This document shows, piece by piece, positions 11,111-26,818 of a DNA stretch of 64,000 nucleotides. Below the pieces are notes generated by a model, which was not told the origin of the DNA, did no database searches, and saw only the letters and a program-made list of their open reading frames with translations. The stretch covers positions 42,896,191-42,960,190 of the forward strand of contig NC_063174.1 of assembly GCF_023159225.1 (NCBI RefSeq), read 5' to 3'. The translations under genes were made by a program, and so were the position numbers. Source of the stretch: Perognathus longimembris pacificus (Eukaryota > Chordata > Mammalia > Rodentia > Heteromyidae). Positions within the stretch are counted from its first letter, which is position 1; each line of letters begins with the position of its first letter.

Positions 11111-11210
11111 CCTAAATCTGGAACTTTTTAAACACCAACAAGACACCACACAAATCTGAAAGTTTTTATATATAAACTGTCTCATGTACAAGGTTATTAA
11201 AGATATTTAT

Positions 11211-11290
11211 ATAGGACTGAGAGTGGTACAGCTCTTGCCTAGTAAATGTGAGACTCTGGGTTCGAATCCCCTATCTAAAAAAAAAAAGTA
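11211..11290 (+). mobile_element. ID-like tRNA-derived SINE monomer
   Basis: It carries an A-box-like region (gagagtggtacagctcttgcc), the B box gggttcgaatccc, and an A-tail. There is no right half. It does not fold as a clean tRNA from what I can see, so I call it a SINE. Confidence 0.6.
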
Positions 11291-11970
11291 GAAAATTACC
11301 TCCAGGCTATGTGTATAAGGTGTCTGTGAAATGCATTTGTGTTTAGAATTGGGTCTCATCTCTAAGATACCTTATTTTTTATATGCAAATATCCCATAAC
11401 CTGAAAAAAAAATCCCAAACACTTTGTGGGGAATACTCCAGCTGTAATTCATTATCTGCTTTCGGGGGAGAAAGGGCAGTACTTGATCAGATCTTCGGTC
11501 TGTTGTGCAAGCATGTGAGGATATTTGCAGGCCCGGGGCAAATGGGAAAGGATGCATATGGTTGTGTGTAAATGCCTTAAATTCCTACTGTTCTCTACAC
11601 ATCCCCTGCTTCTCTAAGAAGCTAACAGAGGCCAACAGTAACAATAGTCCTTCTCTAGATTCATACCCTTGCTCTGCACACCTGAGCTGGTGCTGACAGA
11701 AGGCCTGCAAGCTACTCTATAATCTCTCCTCTTCTATGGAGCAGCTGAATCTCCTGAAGAATTGTCTGAGTTCATTACAGCTTCCAGCCATCGCAATGTG
11801 CTGTCTGTCTCTATCATGGCTCAGCTCTAGTGCTATGTCTTGTCCCGAATGCAAAGCACAGGGGACAGTGGGGACTTCTTCCTTCTTTTGACCCAGTGGT
11901 TGCAATCTAACCTGCTACCCACCTTCTATTTCCCATTGGCTACTTCTCATTGTTCTGTGATCGTCTCTTT
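11291..11970. other. Repeat-poor intron stretch
   Basis: Unique sequence. It includes the perfect octamer ATGCAAAT (11383-11390) in an A/T-rich island of about 180 bp that may be conserved. Short open frames on both strands look random. Confidence 0.55.
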
Positions 11971-11982
11971 GTTGCTGTTGTT

Positions 11983-13550
11983 TTTATTTTATTCATTTTA
12001 TGTTGGTACCAGGGCTTGAACTCAGGGCATTGAGCTCTCACTCAGCTTTTTTGTTCACGGCTGGGACTCTACCACTTGAGCCACACCTCCAGTTTGACAT
12101 TTTGTTGGTTAGTTGGAGATGGCATCTCTTGGACTTTTCTGCCCAAGCTGTCTTCAAACAGATCCTTACTAGCTAGCTAGAATTACAGTCATCTGCCACT
12201 GTGGTTGGACTAGTAATTGTTTGTTTTTTGGTCATGGGGTTTGAACTCAAGGCCTGGGCGCTGTCCCTGAGCTCTTTTGCTCAAGGCTAGCACTCTACTA
12301 CTTTGAGCCACCTCACCATTTCTGGTTTTCTGGTGGTTAATTAGAGATAAAGAGTCTCATGGACTTTCCTGCCCTAGCTGGCTTTGAATCTCCATCCTTA
12401 GATCTCAATCTCCTGTATAGCTAGGATTACTGGAGTGAGCTACAAGTGCCTGGCTAGACTAGGATTTTTATTTTTTGTGGTAATGAACTCAGAGCTTGGG
12501 TGTTGTCCCTGAGCTTTTCTGCTCAAGGCTAGCACCTTGGCCACAGCTCCACTTCTGGCATTTCGATGGTCAATTAGAGATAAGAGTGGCAGGGACTCTC
12601 CTGCCTGGGTAGGCTTTAAATCAAGATCCTCAGATCTCAGCTTCCTGAGTGGGATTACAGGTGTGAGCCACTGGTACCAGGGTAGTTTTGTTTTTGCTAA
12701 TAAGGTTTAAATTCGAGGCTTCTTGCTTGCTTGGCTGGTGCTCTATTGTTTGACCTAGGGCTGGAGAGCCCTGCTTGTTGCTAATCATTTTGGACACGGA
12801 GTCTTGAGGACATTTCTGCCCTCACTGGTCTCAAACTGTGATCCTCCAGATCTCAGCCTCCTAATTAGCAAGGATTGCATGGAAGGGAAGCAAAAAACTA
12901 TGTAGCCCAGGCTAGCCCAGAACTCACTATGTAGCTCAAAGAGCTTTAAGCTTTCAGACTCCCTGCCTCTGTTCTCCCAATGCTGGCATTAGAGGCATGC
13001 ACTGGCACTCATGTCTAGGCTCTTTAAATTTTCCTTTAAATCCTCTTGGTTCAGTTCTCTTGGTCTTTTTCCCTGTCTTCCTCATTTTTTTTTTTCCAGT
13101 CCTGGGGCTTGGACTCAGGGCCTGAGCACTGTCACTGAGCTTCTTTTGCTCAAGGCTAGCACTCTACCACTTGAGCCACAGCACCACTTCCGGCTTTTTC
13201 TGTCTATGTGGTGCTGGGGAATTGAACCCAGGGCTTCATGCATGCTAGATAAGCACTCTACCACTAAGACACATTCCCATCCCTCCCCTCCTTTTTTTAA
13301 GGACTATTTTCAGCCTGGAGCCAGTGGCTCCTCCTAGCTACTCTTGAGGCTGAGATCTGAGGATTGTGGTTGGAAATCAGCCCAGGCAGGAAAGTCCCCC
13401 GGAAACTCTTTAACTCCAATTAACCACTCAAAAACTGGAAGTGCTGCTGTGGCTCCAAGTGGTATAGCACTAGCCTTGAGTGAAAGAGCTTAGGGACAGA
13501 GTCCAGGCCCTGTGTTCAAGCCCCACAACTGACAATAACAACAACAACAA
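11983..13550. mobile_element. Dense SINE cluster
   Basis: Antisense 7SL-Geo copies lie at about 11983-12210, 12222-12456 and 12463-12683, with an older one at 12690-12880. A B1-like antisense piece lies at 12890-13015 and an antisense IDL-Geo at 13089-13284. A plus-strand 7SL-Geo lies at about 13308-13550 with a (CAA)n tail. Confidence 0.75.
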
Positions 13551-13565
13551 CAAGAATATTTTTTA

Positions 13566-13825
13566 CACGCTGGGTGACAGTGGCTCATGCCTGTGATCCT
13601 ACCTACTCAGGAGGCTGAGAACTGAGGATCAGGGTTCAAAGCCAGCCCAGGCAGAAAAGTCCGTGAGACATTTATCTCCAATAAACTACTTAGAAAAAGC
13701 TAGAAGTGGTGCTGTGGCTCAAGTGGTAGAGTGCTAGCATTGAGTACAAGGAGACTCGGGGACAGTGCCCAGGTTCTGAGTTCAAGCCCTAGGACTGGCA
13801 AATAAATAAAGTAATAAATAAAAGT
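13566..13825 (+). mobile_element. 7SL-Geo SINE, well preserved
   Basis: A good example of the second family. The left half (gtggctcatgcctgtgatcctac, aggaggctgagaactgagga) resembles 7SL/B1. The right half (gtggtgctgtggctcaag) is the same Geo unit as in IDL-Geo. The tail is (AAAT)n. Confidence 0.85.
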
Positions 13826-14038
13826 AATGATACGATTACAGCCTGAAGCTGTGTATCTTTGTCCCAATTTGTCCATGAATGAACATTATGTTAATCGCAC
13901 CTCCTGAGACACACACCCCCCCCAACCGGGTCTGACCTCTTCAGTAGCTTTCTTTGCCCTTTTGACGCATCAAGTAAGGCAGCCAAGAATGGCCCTGTAT
14001 GTCTAGCATTCCCTTCCAGGATAAGAAGTCAAGAGATG

Positions 14039-14460
14039 GGCTGGGAATGTGGCTTGGTGGTAAAGTGCTTGCCTAGCATGCATGAAGCCCTGGGTTCAAT
14101 TCCTCAGTACCACATAAATGGAAAAAGCCAGAAGTGGTGCTGTGGCTCAAGTGGTAGAGTGCTAGCCTTGAGCAAAAAGAAGCCAGGGACAGTGCCCAGG
14201 GCCTGAGTTCAAGCCCCAGGACTGGCATAAAAAAACCCAAAACGGGCTGGGAATATGGCCTAGTGGCAAGAATCCTTGCCTCATATACATGAAGCCCTGG
14301 GTTTGATTCCCTAGCACCACATATATAGAAAACGGCCAGAAGTGGCGCTGTGGCTCAAGTGGCAGAGTCTAGCCTTGAGCAAAAGGAAGCCAGGGACAGT
14401 GCTCAGGCCTTGAGTCCAAGCCCAGGCCTGGCCAAAAAAAAAAATAATAAATAATAATAA
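14039..14460 (+). mobile_element. Two tandem IDL-Geo SINEs
   Basis: Copies at 14039-14244 and 14245-14420 lie head to tail in the same direction. The first is the 'gtggcttggtggtaaag' subtype; the second is the 'atggcctagtggcaaga' subtype with a (TAA)n-rich tail to 14470. Confidence 0.85.
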
Positions 14461-14470
14461 TAATAATAAA

Positions 14471-15087
14471 AAATAAAAAAACCCAGAACAAAACAAAACA
14501 AAAGTCACGAGATGACACTGAGGACCTGGGATCTGTTGGAGGCCATCAGCATTTGAGAGGTTTTGCACAGAGTGTCCTGTGTGGATTTGGGGTTAGGCAG
14601 AAGCTTAAAACTGCGGTCAGACTGTGCTGGTTGAAACCTAGTCTTACTCATCACTGGAGTAAACTGAAGCTCTGAGCCTCTGAGCTCTAGCCCCTCCTCT
14701 CCTCCCCTCTTATTTTTTGTCAGTCATGGAGCTTGAACTCTGGGCCTGGGCGCTGTTCCTGAGTCAGCTCAAGGCTAGCACTCTGCTACTTGAGCCACAG
14801 CTCCACTTCCCGTTTTCTGGTGGTTAATTAGAGATAAAAGACTCACAGACTTTCCTACCCAGGCTGGATTTGAACCATGATCTTCAGATCTCAGCCTCCT
14901 GAGGAGCTAGGATTACAGACATGAGCCCCCGATGCCCAACTACCAGCCCATCTGTTCAGTAAAGTGGAGCTACATAGTGTGTAGGAGACAGGGTAAGCAT
15001 TGAATAAAATGGAATAAAGGAACATCCAGCACATGCAGCTGGGACTTAAAGTATGGTGGCTGCTATCACCCAGTTTTAGAATGTGCA

Positions 15088-15140
<53 letters not shown>

Positions 15141-15458
15141 AGATGAGCCTGGAAGGACACAGTAAAGAAGATGTGGCTTCTTCTAGAATACACAAAGTAG
15201 GACCTGGCAGGGTACAATAGGGTAGCCCCATCAATATGGTTTCAACAATGCACTTGTAGTTGTTCATTTTTTTGACATTCCTATAAGACAGGGCCTGACC
15301 TTGAGACCTTGGGCTCTTGCTTGTTGTCTGTGTGTCTGCTTGATGAAGTTGTCTCTTGGCACCGAGTAGATGCTGATTGTCCTTGCAAAAGAGATTCCTT
15401 TCAACACTTTAATAATAGTCACAGAAATGAGAAAGCTGAGCTGGGAGAATGGGGAGCC
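14471..15458. other. Intron with one antisense 7SL-Geo SINE and CA tract
   Basis: The SINE lies at about 14706-14942 and a (CA)n tract at 15085-15137. The rest is unique and includes TGACCTTGA at 15296-15304. Confidence 0.65.
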
Positions 15459-15600
15459 AGGTGTGGCGGTCAGTGCATGCGCATAACCCTCACACTGCAA
15501 AGGTTGAAGCAGGAGGATCATAAGTTCAAGGTCAGCCTAGGCTCTATAGCAAGTCTCTGTCATAATGTCATAAGTAAATAAATAAATAAAGAAAGAAACA
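15459..15600 (+). mobile_element. B1-like SINE
   Basis: A 7SL-derived monomer (gccaggtgtggcggtcagtg to caagtctctgtc) with an (AAAT)n/(AAAG)n tail. It includes the perfect ERR-type site TCAAGGTCA at 15526-15534. Confidence 0.75.
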
Positions 15601-16470
15601 ATAAAGAAATGACATCATTTGAACCCATCACCCCCCCTCCCCCAAAACACTGCAGGATGCTTTGGGCTTTTCAAGATCAAGGGGGGGGGGGACACAGTCA
15701 TACCCACCTTGGTGTCCATCAAGGTTGGCTGAGCTGGGGGGCTAAGAAGGCAGTTGGGAAACTGTCACCTGCCCACTCCTGGAGCAGACCGGATGTTCTA
15801 CTTGCTTCCTAGGGGTATATGCTTCTCATGCCTCCAGGGACAGAGCTGAAGCACGGGGTGTATAGTACATGCTAGTTAAACCGTAGCTGTTGCTCATGAG
15901 GGTTATGTCACATGTATCTTATGAAGTATTTCCCTTTGGAGAAACCGGTGAAAGACTGGTAGAGCCAAAGAAAAGGGAGCTCTGACAGCAGAACTGTACA
16001 GTGGGCCTGGCATGGTCCTATAAAGAGTAGAACATTAGGCATCCATCAGGAGCTGCTTTCAAGAGCACGTAGTTACCTGTTCTCCCTTTTACCTCATGGT
16101 AGGGTGTTTGTGGGGGTGTTCCGAGATGCACCCCTGCCTGCTCAGTCAATTTCCTACAGATGGCTATCTTGTCAGACTGATGGCACTTCCTGGGGCCACA
16201 CCACTGGTGTTTGGAGAGAAGGTGGGTGCTTGGCTCAGAGACAGGATAGGGCACCGGTCTGATCTGTTAGAGGACCTGGAGAAGACCCTCGATGGGAAGA
16301 CCCTCTGCCAATTCAAGAGAGACCAGGGGCATGTCGGAGAGAGTCCCAGGGTGCTTCTGAAACACTCCATTTGGAATAGAAGAGATCCAGAGCCCAAGCT
16401 ACAGGGCCGGATCCCTATGTGAGTCTTTTAGTATCAGGCAGCTTCTGATTATGGTTAGAATTATATTATA
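15601..16470. other. Repeat-poor intron stretch
   Basis: No repeats recognised apart from short C and G runs. A 108-codon open frame at 16096-16422 matches no family I know and overlaps an antisense frame; I do not call it a gene. Confidence 0.55.
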
Positions 16471-16473
16471 GGA

Positions 16474-16690
16474 CAGGGCTGGGGATGTGGCTTAGTGGTA
16501 GAGTGCTTGCCTAGCATGCATGAAGCCCTGGGTTCGATTCCTCAGAATCACATAAACAGAAAAAGCCAGAAGTGGCACTGTGGCTCAAGTGGTAGAGCAC
16601 TAGCCTTGAGCAAAAAGAGGCCAGGGACAGGGTTCAGGCCCAGAGCCAAGCCCCAGGACTGGCAAAATACAAAAACAAAAAACAAAAAAA
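16474..16690 (+). mobile_element. IDL-Geo SINE
   Basis: It runs from agggctggggatgtggctta to ggactggcaaaatac with a (CAAAAA)n tail. Both halves and both Pol III boxes of the left half are present. Confidence 0.88.
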
Positions 16691-18511
16691 TGAACTATAT
16701 AGTACATGTGTTTCCTGTATTCCAGACATGTTCAATTGCAAATGAAGGATAGCCTTAGGAGATGTGCCATGAACTTCCCAATGGGACCAGGGGTGGTAGA
16801 GGCCCCTATACTAGAAAATTTAACAGACACCACTGAGGTCTTGGTATATGGCCAAGGACTTTGATGGGAGGTGGATTTTGAGCTCTGTTGAGGAAGCCCC
16901 TTTGCCAGGGAGTGACCAGACTTCTCTAATGGGCTGTCTAGAAAAGACGGTCCTGACAAGAAAACAATCCCTATCTCTCAAGAAAGCAATCACTGTATCT
17001 GAATCACACTGGAGTTGGCTTTGGCTGACATCCAAGACTTTTCCCTGCTTCTCTCACTTGTCCCTGGGCCATAAACATCAACTTCCTCTTGCTCCCTTCA
17101 CAGAAGCAGTAGAGAGAGTGGGGCTGCCTGTAGTTAGACCCCAGGCCTCCTGACTCAGATCCCAATCCGGCCTGCAGTGTAGGGAGCAGCTGTGTTCCTC
17201 AGAACACAGCTCCTCTCCCTGCTGGGAGCTCAGCCTGTCTTCATCTCCAGGCTGAGGGAGGTCCAGGTCCCTGTTTGGACCTGGAGATATGGAAGCTGGG
17301 ATATGGGAGGGTCACATTCTGGCTGCCTTCCCAACTACCCCACAGGGCTCTGGGAGGAGGGGCTTCCTATCACTGCAAACGTTTCTGCCCAGGATTCGCC
17401 ATATTTTTTTAATCAATTAATGTTACTTAATTTGTTCTTCAAAACAAGTAAGTCAGATTTAATCAATTCTCAATATCCCTTTGCTTTCTTTGGTAACTAC
17501 AATTCTTAAAGAATATATACAAGTACACGTGGTACTCTTCTTTCAATATTTCTATGTATAAAATTGGAGGAAAAGCCAGGCAAAAACGGAAGGATTGTGG
17601 TTCATGGCCAGCCCATGTTAAAAAAAAAAAAAGCAAGATCCTGTCTTATAAAAGAAGCTGGCATGGTAGTTCACATTTAAGATCCCAGCTAAGTGGGGAG
17701 ACCATAGGAAGAGGATAAATTTTAAGGCCACCTAGGCAACCATATGGATCCGCCATATTGGTGAGGCTGTTTTGCTGTTCCAGGCCAAGAAACTTCAAGT
17801 TCAGGGCTGCAGGTGTAGCTGAGCATTAAAGCCTTGGAGTTTTGAGACCAGCCTAGGGAAGACCTTAACACGAATGGGAAGGGAAGGAGAGAGGACAAAG
17901 AGCTGGGAGGTGTGCATGCTGCTGGAGACACAGTTTTGGTGGAGCTGAGTTGGGTGGGAGCAAGGGGCTAAGAAGGAAAACGGAATGGGTAAGGGTCAGG
18001 GAACTATGTTCCAAATGAGCTGTCCATTAAGCAGCCCTGAGCCCGAGGCAAACCCCAAAGGCTACCAATCTGGGTGATGCCTTTCCCTCAAGCTGTCTCT
18101 CTTGATCTGGTCAGCTGACTTGACATCCTTAAGCCCAGTGTCGTTGACTAAAAGGAAATGTGGAAAGCACACTTGGGCTGGCCTCATAGCCAGCAGGGTC
18201 CCTATCATGGGCAGCGGTTACAGTGCAATGAGTCCTTTTAGCTGAGTTCCTGATAGAAGGGGTCTCGCTGGTACCTTTGCTGGCCATAAACTTTTCTTTG
18301 TTCTTTGTGCCTGGGTGTCTGCATGGTTTTCTGGTGAAGTCTAACAGAGTCTAACACTGATCGAGGGCTGGACACATTGGCATAGTTATATTGTGGCTAT
18401 TACATTGTTATTCCTAGGAAGGAAGGTTGGCCATAGATTTGGGCTGAAGAGTTGCCATCTTGTGTCCTCCTCAGGCTAGCAGTTTGCAAAGTAAGAGATG
18501 TGTGACTTGAG
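16691..18511. other. Mostly unique intron
   Basis: A B1-like degraded element lies at about 17570-17720, with a smaller remnant near 17800-17870. An AT-rich island lies at 17395-17520 (aatcaattaatgttacttaa). No exon is supported. Confidence 0.55.
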
Positions 18512-22569
<4,058 letters not shown>

Positions 22570-23615
22570 CAAGCGAAGGTGCCACTGGCTTATACCTACA
22601 ATCCTAGCTACTCAAGAGGCTGAGGTCTGAGGATCATGGTTCAAAGTCAGTCAGGGCAGGAGAGTTCATGAGACTTTTCCAGTTAACCACTAGAGAACTT
22701 GAAGTGGTGCTGTGGTTCAAAGTAGTGGAGAGCTAGCCTTGAGCAAAAGAGCTTCGGGACAATGCCTCGGCCCTGAGTTCAAGCCCCATAACTGACCAAA
22801 AAAAGACTATCTAAGAAATGAGTTAGCATTGAGTCTTACTTTGTGTAAGGTGCAGAGGACAGACAGAATAGGATCAGGATGCTGTCCCCAAAATACTGGA
22901 TAGCCATGATTAGTATCCTGAGTATACTGGCATTTCCAACATGCAGAGATTCCTAAGCACTTGCCCAATCAGGGACCAAACAAGGATAATAGCCAGCTCT
23001 CTCCCCTCCCTCCACTTCACTGAGCTATCTCTCAAGCCCCTAGGCCATGAAAAAAAAAGTTTCTCATAAATAGAAAGCATTATTTGTGGAAGGATTCATT
23101 CCACAGTGTATGGAAAGTACAGGCTCTGGAAACCATACTAGCTCCCACCCTACCACCCTATCTCAGGTGTTTTGTTTTTTGTTTTCTTGTGAGTACTGGG
23201 GCTTGAACCCAGGGCCTGGATCCTTGGTACTCCCCCTTGGTCTTTTCTGCACACCACTATCACTTTGCCACTTGAGCCATGCCTTCTAGTCCCAGCTTTT
23301 GACCGGCTCATTGGATGTAAGAGTCTTGGGGGCTGGGAATGTGGCTTAGTGGTAGAGTGCTTGCCTAGCATGTATGTATGAAGCCCTGGGTTTGTATTCC
23401 TCAGCATCCCATAAACAGAAAAAAGCAGGAAGTGGAGCTGTGGCTCAAGTGGTAGAGTGTTAGCCTTGAGCAAAAAGAAGGCAGGGACAGTTCTCAGGCT
23501 TTGAGTTCAAGCCCCAGGACTGGCACAACAAAAAAGTCTTAGGGACTAGCCTGCCCAGGCTATCTCTGAGTAGCTATCCCGAGTAGCTAGGATTATAGGT
23601 GTGAGTCTGACTTTT
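22570..23615. mobile_element. SINE group with nested IDL-Geo
   Basis: Plus-strand 7SL-Geo at about 22570-22806. An antisense 7SL-Geo at 23165-23612 is split by a plus-strand IDL-Geo (23330-23532), with matching flanks aagagtcttgggg and aaaagtcttaggg. Positions 22807-23164 are unique. Confidence 0.75.
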
Positions 23616-24931
23616 ACCTCTTGGCTCAGCTCAACCCAGCTATCATAGCCAACATGTGAAGAATATTTAGGTTGCAGAAACAAGAATGTCACTGAGGAGC
23701 AAGCAGATCTTAGATAGTCCATCCTCTGCAGATACCTGTCAGAGAGCCCACTGATTGGCCAAGCAGGGTGCTAGCCCAGTGTGTGTGGGGTGGGAGGGAA
23801 GCTGGGGAATGGGAAAGAAGGGCGGGCAGGCCATTGATGCCTGTGGCTATCCGCTTGCTTTTGTGAATCAAGGAGGGTGGGCTATCAGCCACCCTTAACT
23901 CATTTACAAATTGTCTTGTGACTGCTTTGAATACAGAGTTGTTACAAACTGGTGGCCCAGAGTAAACTATCAGCCCTTTACAGCTCCCACTCTTCAGCTA
24001 GGCAGAATAAGTCTCCAACTCTCTGGAGCTTAGAATCGGCCCCTAGGTGCACATGAAGTATTCGTACCTGCTCTACTCAGTTCTGTGCCTGGGTCCAGAG
24101 TCTATCCTCAGGGCTCTGAGGTGTAGCTGTGGGACCCAGATTAGATGAGCTCAGATGTAAGAAAGAGAAAGGTACTCTCCGGTGGATCAGACAGAATGGT
24201 TCCAGGCAGAGCAGAGAGACTAGAATTTGATTGAATTCACTATATCTAAAGGGGAAAATGGCTCTTCTACTGGTATTGGCCGGCCCTTGAGGCTGAAAGA
24301 AAGGTAGAAGTAGGCAAAGGTTCTTCCATGCTTGGTAGAAGTAGGCAAAGTTTCCTCCATGCTTGGTAGAAGTAGGCAAAGGTTCTCCATGCTTGGAAAA
24401 GGGATGCGTAGCCTGGGACCCACCTGATGACCATTAAGCATTTCCTTTCTCAGGTGAGCATCTTCCGGATTGTGATTTGGTCCCCCTGTAGGTCTTCTGC
24501 AAGTAGTGAACTTACTGCCCTGATGAACAGCTCAGATTCTACAGGTGTTTGAACTGGCATCTCTGGGCTTAAACATCAGGAGTCCGAACTTGGGCAATGG
24601 GCATCTGTCTGGGGCAGAGGCTCGGCTTTGCCATGGCTGGCAGAGTGTGATAGAGGGGTGATGCAAGTGGTTTGGCCCTCCGAGGTGCCACTTGGGGGAT
24701 TTTCCCATCTGTACCCCGAGTCCTTGACCTCTTGTTCTGAGCAGTGAGTATCTCCAGCTTCAAATGCCTCTTCTCCCTGAAATTGCATGGACTGACTCCA
24801 TTGTTACTTCTAAGGAAGAGCAGCCTGCCTATCCCAGGCACAGCTCTCCCCAGAGACCCTCTCAACCTTTTTCCTTCTTTTCCCTCTCTTATTGTCTAGT
24901 CTCTTTTCTCACTTCCATCAGTTCTTGTTTT
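23616..24931. other. Unique intron with short tandem array
   Basis: No transposon recognised. A three-copy 31-bp array lies at 24303-24394. Antisense frames through it repeat the same peptide and are not evidence of a gene. Confidence 0.6.
24303..24394. repeat. 31-bp minisatellite, three copies
   Basis: Unit start ggtagaagtaggcaaa recurs at 24303, 24334 and 24365, and each copy ends ccatgctt. The copies differ by one or two substitutions and one single-base deletion. Confidence 0.95.
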
Positions 24932-26135
24932 TGTTTTGGTGCCAGTGCTGGGACTTGAACTTGGGGCCAGGGTGTTGTCCCTTAGCTGCTTTTTTTTTTT
25001 TGCTCAAGGCTGGTACTTTACCATTTGAATTACAACTCCACTTCTGGCTTTTTGCTAGTAAATTGGAGATAAGAATTGCACAGACTTTCATGCCCCAGCT
25101 GTCTATGAACGGTGAGCCCCAGATCTCAGCCTCCTGAGTAGCTGAGGTTACAGGCAGGAGCCATTGGTTCCTGGCCTGTGTGGTCCTGTTTATTGAAGCC
25201 TGCTGTGGTGGCTCTGTGATAGAGCACAAGCTCAGGATGAGTCTTGGATTTGATCCTTAACACCACAAAGTGAATGCTAGGCTGTGTAGAGGGTGAAGTG
25301 GGGATTCACCCCTTCCTGACTCAGAAGGGACCAGCTTCCCTGATGTGTCTAGGGAAGAGACCCTTCCAGCACCTCCTGGATATGTCATTTAAGACAAAGA
25401 GGAGCAAGTGAAGCTGAGTCCTGGCACAGTGTTTACTCATCTGGGGCACAGATGTAGGCCTGGGAGGGAAGTCCCTGAGGTGCCGGGCAGAGGCATGATT
25501 GATGGGTTCTTCTGCCTTGGACCACCTCCAGGTCTTTTGTCCTGAAGAACTAGGCTGGCTGGTGGATCCCGGGGGACCCAAGGCAGTGTTATGAAGACAA
25601 AGCCCCGGAGCTGGGTGGGTGTGAGATCTGATTCTGATCTCAGTCCAGTGACCCACCTGCTGCTGACCTTGGGCAAGGACTGGCCTCTTCTGGCCTCAGT
25701 TTCCTCATGTGTGCAGAGACCACAAAGCCCACAAAGCTTTAGCTGTCTGTAAGGCACCAAGGGGCTAGGGAAAGCAGCTCATGGGCCCTCTTTGGAGACA
25801 CAGGCAAGGTACAAGTCAGCATGCGGTTGGTGTGTGAACCAGGTGACACCCAGAGCTGGTCTCTTTAACCTGATCAGCAATCTCGTAATTGTTTTATGGT
25901 TTTGCTTTTCTGTGCTTTTTGTGCTGGCACTGGGCTTGAACTCAAGGCCAGACCCTGCCTCTTAGCCTTTTCACTAAGGCTGGTACTCTACCACTTGAGC
26001 CACAGCTCCACCCAGATTTCTTTGGTGGCTACTTAGAGACAAGCTGTGGATGGACTTTCCCCACCAGGCTGGCTTCTAAGGGATCCTCGAATCTCAGCCT
26101 CCTGAGTAGCTAGGGTTGAAGGTGGGAGCACCGAA
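24932..26135. other. Two antisense 7SL-Geo SINEs around unique DNA
   Basis: SINEs lie at about 24932-25178 and 25908-26132. A tRNA-like ID monomer lies at about 25192-25268. Positions 25270-25905 are unique with no supported exon. Confidence 0.65.
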
Positions 26136-26818
26136 ACGGAAAGGCTGGATTGGAGTGAGTTTTTGAAGTACGACTGCAAGATGGAGACTGAGGAAGAGTC
26201 TAGAATTTCTGAGGTTGCTACAGAGATCGATGGAATGGCAAGACCATCATGGGAAAAGAAACCTAAAAGGAAGAAGTGTTCAAGGGGGCAAAGGGGTAGA
26301 CAGATGGTAGATGATGAAATTTTAGATTTGTTCAGTTCCCAGAGACCAGAGAGAATTGGGAATTAGAGCCTAAAGCTCAAGAAAGAGATCTAAATGGGCT
26401 TTTGGGCCAAATGAAGTCGGGCGGTGTTTTTCAAAGTCCACTCTCCCCACCTTCCCCCTAAGCACTGGGTTTCCTTTGGAAGTTCCTTAGAAATGCAAAG
26501 TGCCAGCCCCACCCGGCCCTAGCCTGCTGCTCTGCACGTGAGAGCCTTTAGGTTGGGCTCAGCAATCAGATTAAAACGTCCAGCCCTTTTCCCACTGAGA
26601 CTGGTGCATTCTCTACTTTGAAAACAGCTGTACTGGGGAAAGCTTTTGAAGTTGGGGAGAGATGCGGGCTGGTGGTAGGGAGCCTGGGAGGAGTTGAGAA
26701 ACAATGCATCTGTCCCAGATTCACATTTTTTTTGTACATCCTTCAAGGGAGGCATCTGACTTTTCCTTGTTTATTCATTATTGAAAGCTTCCTGAATCTT
26801 TGAGTTTGTTATGGAAAC
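26136..26818. other. Unique intron stretch
   Basis: No repeat recognised. A 67-codon frame rich in Lys, Arg and Glu (26163-26366) has no recognisable family and no splice context. Confidence 0.5.

Noticed and set aside
16490..16545. tRNA gene suggested by A-box and B-box motifs (also at 11211, 14050 and 57940)
   Set aside because: They belong to ID-type SINE left halves with A-rich tails and repeated copies; no clean cloverleaf is apparent.
26163..26366. Lys/Glu-rich 67-codon frame
   Set aside because: No known family, no splice or promoter context. Compositional bias alone is not enough to call a gene.
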